A stretch of 64,000 nucleotides of DNA from positions 760,629 through 824,628 of the forward strand of contig JACBWW010000087.1 of NCBI GenBank assembly GCA_020086605.1, read 5' to 3'. The translations under genes were made by a program, and so were the position numbers. Below are positions 34,240 to 44,560 of this stretch, piece after piece; position 1 is the stretch's first letter; the number at the start of each line of letters is the position of its first letter. Under the pieces are notes generated by a model. The model was not told the DNA's origin. It saw nothing but the letters and a program-made list of their open reading frames with translations, and searched no databases. The DNA comes from Lanius collurio. Its lineage: Eukaryota > Chordata > Aves > Passeriformes > Laniidae.

Positions 34240-34820
34240 GTTTCCAACGGCTGCTCTTCCCTCCGCTGCCGCTCTCGTGCATCCTCAGCCATTATCCCCC
34301 GCCTGCTCCTCCTCCTCGCCCACGGCCGGGCAGGACGCTCCTACACTTGCCCTTCTGGAGATCCCCGGGCAGGTTCCCCCGGTGGGTTCCTCTCTGGGTG
34401 GTTCCCTGCCCGGGTGTCCCGGTGAGGATGCCGGGGGTCGGGCCTTCTCCGGCGGGTTGCCTAGCAATCCCGGCATCCCGATCCCAGCAATCCCGGCATC
34501 CCGATCCCTCTCCGCCACCGCTCCGCTCCACCTCCCGCTTGCAGGGCTGCACCTCCCAAGTGGGAGCCGCTTTGCGTTTCTGGGAACGGATGTCAGCCGG
34601 GACCCAGCTCGGAGGCTTGGGATGGAGGGGAGATTTTGCAGAACTGAGCTCGCCTGCATTCCCAGCTCCTCGTTCTCCAAATCTGCTGCCTAAAGCATCT
34701 TCAGCCTCAGTGAAGCGTGAGGAAGCGACACAGAGGGGCAGAGCCCAGAGCGGGCCTGGCTGCCTTTGTCGGGAAAACAAGGGCTGCTGCGCTCGGCTCC
34801 GGGGCCGCCGCGGCCCTGAG
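34240..34820. promoter_or_regulatory. Orphan CpG island
   Basis: CpG-rich DNA with a short direct repeat of 'atcccggcatcccgatcc' type units near 34470-34510. It lies just upstream of the coding-like stretch at 35030-35257 and could be a promoter, but I find no exon linking the two. Confidence 0.35.
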
Positions 34821-35029
34821 GGCTAAAAATACACCCATGGATCATACAAAATAGATGTGCGGATGGGTGAGGCGCAGTCCGTGTGTTCCCGGTCCTCACT
34901 CACGTGGTGGCTCTCATAGCCCTGATGGTTTTCTCCAGAGTGGTTTTCAGAGCCCTCGGGAGGGAAAGGGAGCTGCGTGAGGGGAGGGGAGCAGTGCCTG
35001 GTTTGGGAGTCTGCGGGTGGGCTCTGCAG

Positions 35030-35257
35030 GAGACTGAGGAGACTCAGAGATGACCCTGTGCTAAACTCATAGGAGATAACTTCCTGCTCAGACAGGCTGT
35101 AGATATTCCGGATATTTTTCAGGAAATAGAGCTTGAGGAGCTTCGCCACAGTCTTAACTATTGGGAAGCACAAATAAATCATTTGAGCCAGGAAGAGGTG
35201 CTGAGCCCCATCCAGGAACGCCAGCAGGAGCTGTCACTGCACTGTGACATCCCCTAA
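35030..35257 (+). pseudogene. Unrecognised protein-like terminal exon, apparently frameshifted
   Basis: From 35069 a frame runs to TAA at 35255-35257 and reads like a real C-terminus: acidic and amphipathic, with IFQEIELEELRHSLNYWEAQ followed by QINHLSQEEVLSPIQERQQ and ending HCDIP. The codons are non-repetitive and the region is AT-richer than its flanks. Just upstream, after a plausible acceptor (GGGCTCTGCAG ending 35029), a second frame reads RLRRLRDDPVLNS up to 35069 and then stops. Loss of one base at about 35066-35069 would explain the switch. I do not recognise the family. It could be the last exon of a decayed gene, a live exon with an assembly error, or an exon spliced at ACTCATAG just before 35073. 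The minus strand is also open here but reads as the leucine-rich antisense expected of a glutamate-rich coil. Confidence 0.4.
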
Positions 35258-36115
35258 GCCGGCGGGATTCGGGGGACTTGGCTGCCCACTGTGAGGGACC
35301 CGCTGCCAGAGCGGCCACTGCTCATGGTTCTTTCCGGGATGGAACCTCCCGGCAGCGAGCCCAGGAAGGGCAGAGCAGGACCGCTGACAGCCGGGGTCTG
35401 CCCAGTCCGATAGCGCAGGTCTGCGCCGCTCCGCTGGCTTCCCGGGGGAGGAGATGAGCAGCAGGAGAACGAGACAGCCGTGAATGCCAGAGGTCTGCTC
35501 TTGCATAACACCCCAGGAAGCTTCCAGCTGCGGTGGGAATGCCCGGATCACTGCCCAGAGATCCTTAAATGTAATTGAAAAGGAAGAAAGGGTAAGGGGC
35601 TGCTGAGACACGCACGGAGCTCTAGTGAGTCTGGGGGATGCTACAAACCTACACGCTGTGGGCTCCCGGCACTGCCTTGTGTTTCCCAGTGTTTGCTGTG
35701 AGGAATGGAAATCCTCTTCCCCCCTGCCGCTGCCGTCCTGCCGGGGGCTGCCGTAAGCCCGGGTATCCCACTCAGTGCCCGGGTATCCCACCCAGCGTCC
35801 AGGTGGATGCACAGTGATGGAATCGGTGTCCCTGATCCAGGTTGTCCAGGGGGCTTTGCTCCTCACCAGTGCCCGGTGCTGCTGAGGACAGGAAGGGATT
35901 GCGAGAACCCCCCGGGGCAGCCCGCTCCGTGCCGGCGCCGCTGCTGGAGGCTCATTTTTGGGGGAGAAACAGACAAAACCCGGCTCTTTTCCTGGCGCAG
36001 CGGTGGGAGCGTGTGCGGAGCGGCCGCCGGGCACGGTGCGGGGGGGCCGAGGGTCTCGACCCCCCCATCACGCTCGGGTCTCCCCGCAGAGGGAGGGGAC
36101 CCCGGGCGGGGGGCG
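35258..36115. other. CpG-rich DNA left of the assembly gap
   Basis: CpG density rises from about 35700 to the gap. A minus-strand frame through 35234-36034 is long but has no family-like features. Short direct repeats of 'gggtatcccac' type lie near 35760-35800. Confidence 0.35.
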
Positions 36116-36510
36116 NNNNNNNNNNNNNNNNNNNNNNNNNNNNNNNNNNNNNNNNNNNNNNNNNNNNNNNNNNNNNNNNNNNNNNNNNNNNNNNNNNNNN
36201 NNNNNNNNNNNNNNNNNNNNNNNNNNNNNNNNNNNNNNNNNNNNNNNNNNNNNNNNNNNNNNNNNNNNNNNNNNNNNNNNNNNNNNNNNNNNNNNNNNNN
36301 NNNNNNNNNNNNNNNNNNNNNNNNNNNNNNNNNNNNNNNNNNNNNNNNNNNNNNNNNNNNNNNNNNNNNNNNNNNNNNNNNNNNNNNNNNNNNNNNNNNN
36401 NNNNNNNNNNNNNNNNNNNNNNNNNNNNNNNNNNNNNNNNNNNNNNNNNNNNNNNNNNNNNNNNNNNNNNNNNNNNNNNNNNNNNNNNNNNNNNNNNNNN
36501 NNNNNNNNNN
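36116..36510. other. Assembly gap (395 Ns) inside a CpG island
   Basis: A run of Ns is flanked on both sides by extremely GC- and CpG-rich sequence (35900-36115 and 36511-36760). Such gaps typically hide GC-rich first exons or promoters that sequence poorly. Open frames crossing it are meaningless. Confidence 0.99.
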
Positions 36511-39500
36511 GGCAGGGGCGGTGAAGTTCCGCCGGAGCGGCTCTGGGGAGGGATGCCCACTGAGAGCCGCACCGGGAGTCACAGCGGCAGCCCCGGGGCG
36601 GCGCTGCCGGAGCGCATCCCGGGGGAAGGCTGGCGGCTCCGGGCGGAGCGGGGGAGGCCGGGCTGGCAGCGTCCACCCCGGCACCAGGCGGTCCCCGCGG
36701 CGCTCCGGGACCGGGTTCCGTGGCGGTGGTGCTGGAGCCCGTGAGGGTTCGGTGGCTAAGCCGGTCCGGCAAAGAGGCAACGCACGATGTGTGAGGGGCT
36801 CATTAAGTTTGTGTTAAGGATTCGTACTGCCCCTTAATTAGGGGCAGCTGCTAACAGAAACTTGGCTCTAATTGTCATTACAGGCTCCAGGTGAAGGTAA
36901 ATTGTAGGAAAAAGTTGAGTGAGGTGGAGTCTGGACAAAAGAGGAGAGAGGGTCCCGCTTGGGCTGGGTGAGCTGTGGGGCAGAGTCAGGCAAGCGAGGC
37001 AGCTTTCCCTGAGCTTTTCTTCTCCTGAATCCCTGCCTGTCTACCCGAATTTCATTGCAAGACGGGCTTCCAGGACAGGTATGTGCAGGGCTTGTGCGTG
37101 AGGAGGGGCGGACGAATGGCGAAGGCCCCTCGGGGGTCACCTGGGTTATGTGTGTGGTGTGTGTAAACGCCCAGTGCCGTTATCCATGTGGAAATGCCCA
37201 GTGCCATTCTCCAGCCGTTATCCTGGTCCCCAGAGGTGTGCGTGCCAGGAGCTGCACCGCGCACAGCACTCGCAGCATCGCTTGCAGCGTCACCTCCGAG
37301 GGCGTCAGGGCAGAGCTGAAGTAAACAGCCGCGGAGTGGGGGTCGGGGCAGGGGCGTGGGGCAGGCCCTGCACGGGCAGTGAGTGCCCGGAGCGGGGGGT
37401 ACAGACCCATCCATTCAGTGGGAGCAGCCTGGCAAGGCGTTGGCAGCGCTCGTGTGTGCAGGCGGAGGGATGAGGGGAGCAGGGATTTCTCGGCTTCTCA
37501 CTCCAGTGAGCGTGACATTAACAATCCTGGCTATTTTTGGCTGCCTTTGGTGAAGGTTTGGCACTCGCTCACTGCCTCTAGAGATGCCTGGCACTGGAGC
37601 AGGGCAGCTCTGGCTGCTGCATTCCATCCTGGGGGGCATAACCCAGGGTGGGCACAGATGTCCATTGTGGAATGGCTTGTTCTTTTTCCCTTCTAATGTG
37701 CCCATCCTTCTCTGGGATGTCCAGAGCTTGTGGTTCACCTCTCAGTGTTCTGGGACTGCATCCTGCTGCCCAGTGGTGTTTGCAATCTGGTGATACCCAG
37801 AGCTGGAGGCCTGGCCGTGCTGGGTACAGTGCAGAGATGAAGCCACTCTGCTTCCCAAACAGCTTCCTGTTTTCAGGCTAAAATGGTTGAGGCATGATAA
37901 AGCCTCACAAAGCAAGAAATTAAGGCTGTTTTTCTGGATAACAGATGGAGAAAGAGCCTGGAGTTGATAATTTTTTTTTTTGGGGGGGGGGGGGGCTGAT
38001 TGCAGTTGCTGGGGCTGGCAGGGCTGCCTGGACCTGGCTGTTGGTCGTAGCTCATTCCTGGCTCCAGGGAAAGGTGCCAAGGCTCTGTTTGTTGTTTCAC
38101 AGAAAATACTGAAGAATTTTTATTCCCCCCCTCCTTTGGAGTGATCTGTGTGATTGTTTGGCACTGCAGAGAACCCTGGCTGCAGCCACAGCAGCCTAAG
38201 AACCTCTGCTGAATGCTTTTGGGGACAGAGGCTGGGAAGCCCCAGCCTGGCTGGGGCAGCTCTTGCTCCTCCCTGGCAGTTTGGGCATCGTGTGGGGACA
38301 GGCACTGCAGAACTGAGGCGCTGAGGGAGCCGTCACTGACAGACGTCTGCTTGGCCACAGGGCTGTGGCAGTGCCTTTCCTGTCCTTTCCTGATGCTCCT
38401 GGGCAGCCTGAGGGGTTTTAGGATGCTTTAGGATACCGACCTTTGCTCTCTGAGATGCCCTCTTTGACAAACCACCTCTTCTAACTTTCCTCCCCCAGCC
38501 TTGGCCGGTGGTGAGCACTCCACACGCTCTGCACTTGTGCAGTCCCTCTGTGAGAAGGGCTGGGATTTTTCTCTTTCCCACTTGCACCGTTTCTCCATCT
38601 CCCATCACCAGAACACATCCTCAATTACCAGGATGGCATCCCAGGCACTGGGATGGCTGGGCAGCCTCTGCTGGTGGCAGAGCCTGTCCTTCCATGCAGC
38701 TGCTGCTGCTTTGCCACCCTGCCCTGCACAGCAGGATTTCTCTTTCCCACCCAGGATGGGACAGTTTAGTTCTTTTGCCACCGTGGCTGAGGGGAATCTC
38801 CCCAGCTGGAGGGGGGAGTGCGTTAGTGGGGCTTGAGCCAGCTGGCTTCAGGCACCGGGGGGGAGGTGAGGGTCCCCTCAGTGCTGCTCTCCAGTAGCTT
38901 GGGCCAAATTGCTCCTTCGGTGCATAAAGGTTTTCAGCTGTGCATTTCTTGAATTAGTTTGTCGGCACAGCTCTCAGCTGCTCAGCTGACGGTGGATAAA
39001 TCCCTCTGAAGGTTATTGAGATAATAAAAGGCATGAGGGAAGTTCCGTAATTTATTTGAGTTCTCTTTTAATTTACAGCCTTACAGGGTGAGAGCTCAGT
39101 GGATAATGAGTCCTTATGGCTGATCTGCTCCTTTCCAAGGGCCGTGGCAGAGAATGGGGAGCTGGGGGGGATGTTTGAGCTGGGGGAAGGTGGAGGGGGT
39201 TGTGCTGGAGGTGCTGCAGTCGTGGAGCTGCGGCTGAAGCCATGCGGTGCTGGGAGCCTGGAGCTCCTCGGGCATCACCACAGAGCTGCCGCCAGTCGAG
39301 AGCTCTTCCATAGGGATGCTCCATCCGTGGCTGGGCTGGGATGCTCAGTGCTGCTGACAGCAGCTTCTCCTTCCTCCCTCCTCTCGCTGTACAGGCAGCG
39401 GTTGCTGTTGGTGCTGTTCCAGTGCTTTCTGCTGGAATTGTTTGAGGTATTTTGGGATGTACGTTCCTGCAAATTAATTGACAGGCTGGGATACCAGATG

Positions 39501-40007
39501 AGGAAGCAAAATCAGCTTCTCTGTCATTTCATTAGTTATTGAGATTACAGTTGTTTTGAACCTCTAATAAACCAGTCTGAAGGCAGTTCTCCCCTTTGCT
39601 CTGCTTGCACGCAGATGCTCCAGGCATCCCTGTCTCTTCCTGACCAGACAAGATTGAATTTCTGATGAGTAGAAACGCACACAGGATCCCTTTTCCTGTT
39701 CCATTATCCACTATATCCCCTCCTCCTGCTACCCTCATCACCTGGGAGGTTCAGGGGCTGAGAGGATGGACCCTAAATGGGAGGAAGGGGATCCAGAGGG
39801 TTTCCCTTGATGGGAAAAGCTGGTTTCTTTTGGTGTTTTGCTGTTGGTTTTCCTGAAGGTGGAAGGAAGCATGTGCTCCCGTGGGCCCTGCCACACTGCT
39901 CACATTTCCCCTCTGGGATGCTTTTCTACCTGGGGGAAGAAAAAAAAAAACAAACCAAAAAGCGGCTCTTTTGGAATCTGGGCTGGTGCTGGTGTGAGGG
40001 GGTGTGA
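36511..40007. other. Intergenic: no supported gene
   Basis: The CpG island continues to about 36760. Beyond it I recognise no exon. A T11-G14 homopolymer junction lies at 37971-37995. An AT-rich patch spans 38930-39080, and the 147-codon frame over 39099-39542 shows no family-like features. Confidence 0.35.
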
Positions 40008-40169
40008 GATGCTGTGCCAGGGATGGGAATGAGGATGGAGACCTCCAAGCCTCAGCAGGTTCCCTCCTCTCCTGCCTGTGCCATAGTGGATGCTGTGCCA
40101 GGAATGGGAATGAGGATGGAGACCTCCAAGCCTCAGCAGGTTCCCTCCTCTCCTGCCTGTGCCACAGTG
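40008..40169 (+). repeat. 81-bp tandem duplication
   Basis: Two head-to-tail copies start at 40008 and 40089 ('gatgctgtgccagg'), differing at only a few bases (for example 'gggatggg' against 'gaatggg'). High similarity indicates a recent event. The period is a multiple of three, so spurious frames repeat as peptides. Confidence 0.92.
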
Positions 40170-40419
40170 GCTGCTGTGCCCCTCTGGTGCTCAGCGCTGC
40201 CCAGGCAGGACATGGGGGTAAAATGGGATTTACATATATAAGAGGACCTGGATTAGTGATTTTGAATGGAGCCTGCTGCTCCCTCTGGGCAGTCTGATGG
40301 ATTTGGGGGTTCCTGAAAGTGGGAATCTGGGCAGTGGCCTGAGAGCTGTAATCTGCCAAAGTTATTGGAGGGACCTGTAAGCGTGTCCGGAGAAACAGGG
40401 TGATTGAGGCTGAGGAAGT

Positions 40420-40980
40420 CACCGCAGCTGGAATTTATGGAAGCGATAAAACAACTTTTGACAACAGGCTCAGCTCCCGGCAGGTCCTCCGCAGCAAGAG
40501 AGAATATTTTCCTCCTGTTGGATCGATAAACAATTAATTCTAAAGCAGGAGCTGGAGCAAAAGGGAGAGTTTTCTAGGCTTCTAAACTCTTAATCAAGCG
40601 CTGGTGAAACACAGATGTGAGAATCTGAGACCTGCTGATAAAATCTTGACCTTGATAACAGGTTCCTCAGTTCCTGGGCCATGGGTGATACTTCCTTGGC
40701 TGAATAAATCCTCTTGTAAATATAGAGCTTCTTCCCAGATATTTATGCTTCTAACATGTTTAATGTAGCTTTACTTAATAATCTGCTTCAAAACGCTGAC
40801 TTTCCCCCCACATTTTAATTGAATTCTAATTTCCATTCAGAATCAGCTTAAATTAAATGAGTTTAAAAATATAGTAAATAATACTTGTAATTCATTTTCT
40901 TGTACCATAAGCTGTGAAAATAAAGACTCAAATAACCCTTTAAAGCTGCTCATGGTGCAGCCCTCTCCTTAACAGAAAAC
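40420..40980. promoter_or_regulatory. Large AT-rich non-coding block (candidate element)
   Basis: About 560 bp of AT-rich DNA with ATCGATAAACAATTAATTC, TTTAATTGAATTC and similar motifs, in contrast to GC-rich flanks. No repeat family or coding exon was recognised. A cluster of homeodomain- and SOX/FOX-type cores makes an enhancer plausible. Confidence 0.3.
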
Positions 40981-43700
40981 CCAGCATCCTTTGGCTAAAT
41001 GTGGTAGATTTGGGATTTGTGCCCAGCTGGGCTCAGGGAGCTGTCGGTGCCATGTTCTCTGGCACTCAGACTTTGTGGGGGCAGGAGGGGACAGTTGGGG
41101 GTGCTGGCTCTGCTGTCCTGTGTCTGTGGGTTTAGGAGGTCCGTGGTCACTGCTGACAAACCTTTGGCTCTGGCAGATCCTCCAGCAGCCTTTGCTGCCA
41201 TGGGTGATGGAAAGGGGGTTTCAGTGGAACTTCCCAAGCAGTGCTGGGGCGCAGCTGCTGATGGGTGTGTGCTGTTGGGTGGTGGGTGTGCTCCAGCACA
41301 GTCTGTTTGTGGGCTGGGAGGGTCTGTTCACTCTCCAGAGGTTACTGGGGTTGTCCAAGAGTGTGTTTTGCAGGTAAAGGGGTTTAAGGACCTCTCAGAA
41401 CCCATGCTTTGAGTTGTGGGCAGTGATGGCAGCTCTGCACTGTAGGGGGCAGCGAGGGGTGCGAGCTGCTGGGCATGGACGCTGGTTTGGCTGCTTTCTG
41501 GCCCCGGGATGGTGATCCTTGAGATGAGGATGTCACTGCCCTGGTGCCTGAGTCCCTCACTGGCAGTATCAGGACTGCAGGGCTCCCATGCAGGGGGGGG
41601 TGAATGATGCTGGAGAACATCCCCCTCCGCCAAGGGGGCCATGACCAGCTCAGGGCACCTGGTGCAGCCACCCAGATCCAGGATACAGCCTCAGCCGGGT
41701 GCATGGGATGCTCCTGTGGGCAGTGCTGTGGTGGGAGGAGGCGTGCTGGCATGGCATGATGTGGCAGCAACACTGGTGGGGCTTTCCCTGTGTCCCTTCC
41801 ACAAGAACAGGGCTTGGGGTGCAGCCACCAGAGCCCCCCGAGCCATGAGCAGCTGGGGGCTGCCTGGGAGGGCTCTCACCAGCAGATCCATCTGGGAAGG
41901 TGCTTCACGGACTGTGCAAATCCCGGTGTGGAGAGAGGCTGAAATTGTTCCAGGCATAGCCAGGTTTTTTTTTTTTTTTTTTTAAATAAAGCTCTCTCCA
42001 GTATATGCAAGGAGTAATTAGGAATCCTGAGCTGGCTGGATCTCGATCTTTATAGCAACACAGCTGATAAAGCATGATTCAGGGACCTCGTTAGCTTTTT
42101 TTAAAGAAGTTTTTATTTAACTTCCGTGAAGTTGCCATGGTTACCCCTGTGCATGGCTTCCCTGCCTCTCCTGCCTTGAGTGCAGCTGCCAGTGTTGAGA
42201 ATTAAACATCTACATTTGGAGCAGCCGTGGCTTTCCCCCACCGCCCTCCTGGGGTTTGGGAGCCTTGTTCCTTTGCCCACCCTGGAAAAGGCTCCTGTTG
42301 GAGCTGTGATGTGGTAAAGCCCAGCCTGGGTTGTCCAAGAGCTTTTTTCTGGAGCAGGCTGGGAAGGGGGTGTCATTGGTGACATGAAATGTGCCACAAT
42401 CACACTGCTGTGCACCAGCACAGGCTGGGATGCTCTCACTGTGTGACACAAAGCTGCCGTGGGGCACGGGAGGCACTGGGGGTGGTGGGAGGCACTGGGA
42501 GCAGGGGCCAGTGCTCTGAGTCCCATCTCACTGTTTGGCTGACAGGGCCTCGCTGTCCAGGGACCAGTGCAGGCAGGGGCTTCAATGAGTCCCAACGAGT
42601 TGCCCCCAATCCAGCGCTGGGAGGTCATGGATGCGGGCACAGGGAGCCCAGGTGGGGCACAAGATCAGCCCATTTCTGTCACAATGGCCATGATGTAAGA
42701 TACTGACAGAGGGGGTTGTGACTGTGTGCCTTGAGCCAAGCAAACCCCAGGGGATGGGGAACCAGGGAGGCAGCAGCATCCCCCAGCCCAGTTCTGGGTG
42801 CTGGGGGTTGCTGGAGCCTCCAGAAGGGACAGTGGATGTTTGAGCAGTTGCTGGATGGCAAGGTGAAGCCGTGCTGCATCCTGCCAGTGCAGGGCCATGA
42901 TCTCTGCTGCCAGGAGCACTGGGGCTGGCGGTGCCTGGTGCTGCTGCTGCGCCGCTTCCCGTGGCTCCAGCCAGGTAACGGGGAACTTGTGCTGGGCCGG
43001 CGGTGGTGGCCATCTGTCCGGGCAGGGCTGGACTCTGTCCTCATTCTGTCAAAGTTTTGTCAAGCTCCCCCCCCTGCTCCTCTCAGCGTTTTCAGCAGTG
43101 GAGGGTGGGAGGGTGCGTGGGAAGTGAAGCCGCACCAGAAATAATCCTGCGCGTCCGGGGTGCGAGCGGCGCTGTGGGGAGGCTCTGCTCCCCCTTCCCG
43201 CCGGCTCCTCACTGGGGTCACAAAGTCCCTGAGGGGAGCAGCTTTTATTTGTTTGTCTCCCCTGTCTTCCTCCTCCTCCCTTCCTTCATTTCTCTTTTCC
43301 CTTCTCCATTTTCCTTCCCGATGAAAGATTTTCTTGCAGTGTCAAGGCAATGTGACCTGGTTCCGTAATAAAGAGGAGGCTTATTAGAATTAAAGCCCAA
43401 CAGTGTTAAAAAAGCAATCTTTGCAAGATTGAGGCCATGAGGGAATTGTAAATTCTCAGCAAAGACCTCATTTAAAGACTGGGATGAAAACACATGCGCA
43501 TGCACACACCGAGGCCTGGCGCTGTGAGGGCACATCTGGTTCAAGAAGAATTTTGGGGAGGATGAGGGATTGGAGCAGCGCTTGGGTCCTCATGGCTTTG
43601 CTCGGGATCCTCCTGCTGGTTGGGTACGGTGGTGGCTGTGCTGGCTCTGTGAATATCGCTGGAGTTTGGATTTGTTTTCTTTTTTCTCCGGGGATACCCT
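40981..43700. other. Intergenic: no supported gene
   Basis: Contains a moderate CTCF-like core (ACTGTAGGGGGCAG, 41439-41452), a T19 run (41965-41983), a strong RFX X-box (42131-42144) and an AT-rich patch (43340-43480). A stretch near 42830-42975 ending at a GT donor reads openly on + but has no recognisable homology. Confidence 0.35.
42131..42144 (+). promoter_or_regulatory. RFX X-box-like site
   Basis: GTTGCCATGGTTAC is a near-palindromic X-box, differing from the ideal GTTGCCATGGCAAC at two bases. It lies in an AT-rich block. RFX factors bind such sites in ciliary and neural enhancers. Binding here is inferred. Confidence 0.5.
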
Positions 43701-44560
43701 TCCCGTAGCCCCCCCTCTCCTGCATCCCCGCTCAGCCCCTCCTGGCGCAGCCGCCCACCTGCCGCGGGGTGGGAGCGATGGCAGCCGGTGAGTCAGGCTG
43801 CCCGGGCTCCCCCCGGCTCTCCCCGGCTCAGCTCAGCCCTCTTCCAGCTGCTCACCACAGAAATTTCCCTCGGGGTGAGATGGGTGCTGGGTCAGTGCCG
43901 GAGCCGATGGGGAAAGCCAGGATGGGGTGTTCCTCCCTGGGGCGAAGTGCGCCAGCTTCGTGGCCCCCTTGCCCTGGTGCTGGCTGTGGGTGCTGTGTGC
44001 CGGGGGTGCCCCTGTACAGGCAGGTGAGGGCTCCCAGTGGCTCCCGGTGCCCTCCAGGGCCGATGGTGCCACGGCTTTGGCCTCATCTTGCGCAGGGTGC
44101 TTTTTCCTCCCGCCCGTCTCTTTGGACGGGACCTCTCGTCAGTGCCCAGGGAGCCGCCGAGTGCGCCGCGATGCCGGGGAGAAGGGGAGAAGGGCTGCAG
44201 TGGGCAGCAGGTGAAGAGACCCCACTCCCCTCCCTCCCTCCTTCTCCTGTGTTTTCTTCTCCGCGGCTGCATCCCCATGTCTGCAGGGAGCGAGCGCGGA
44301 GCGGCAGAGCTGTCGGAAGGCGCGGAGCCCCGCTGTCGGAGCGGCAGCGGTCCCCGCTGGTCCCCACGGTGGTCTGTTGTCATGATTTGCTGTTATCTGT
44401 GTAATTAGAGAGCCGGCTCTTCTGGCGGGGCTCGGCGGCCGCGCTGGCTCCGAGTGCCGCGCACACCTGCGGTGCAGCAGAATGAGGAGATCGGCGCAGC
44501 GAAGGGAGGCTGACACGTGTGTCCGGCAGCTCACGGCCTGAGCACGGGCTGCGGGAGCCC
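43700..44560. promoter_or_regulatory. Orphan CpG island (candidate alternative promoter)
   Basis: About 850 bp of CpG-rich DNA. On the + strand, GCGATGGCAGCCG followed by GTGAGT (about 43774-43792) has the form of a short first coding exon with a good donor, but nothing downstream confirms it. Given synteny it could be an upstream promoter of RBFOX3. Confidence 0.35.

Noticed and set aside
35705..36817. 370- and 300-codon frames crossing the N run
   Set aside because: Frames through Ns are undefined.
41965..41995. Poly-T followed by AAATAAAG as a processed retrocopy
   Set aside because: The signal is on the wrong strand relative to the A-tail and no coding or UTR match adjoins it.
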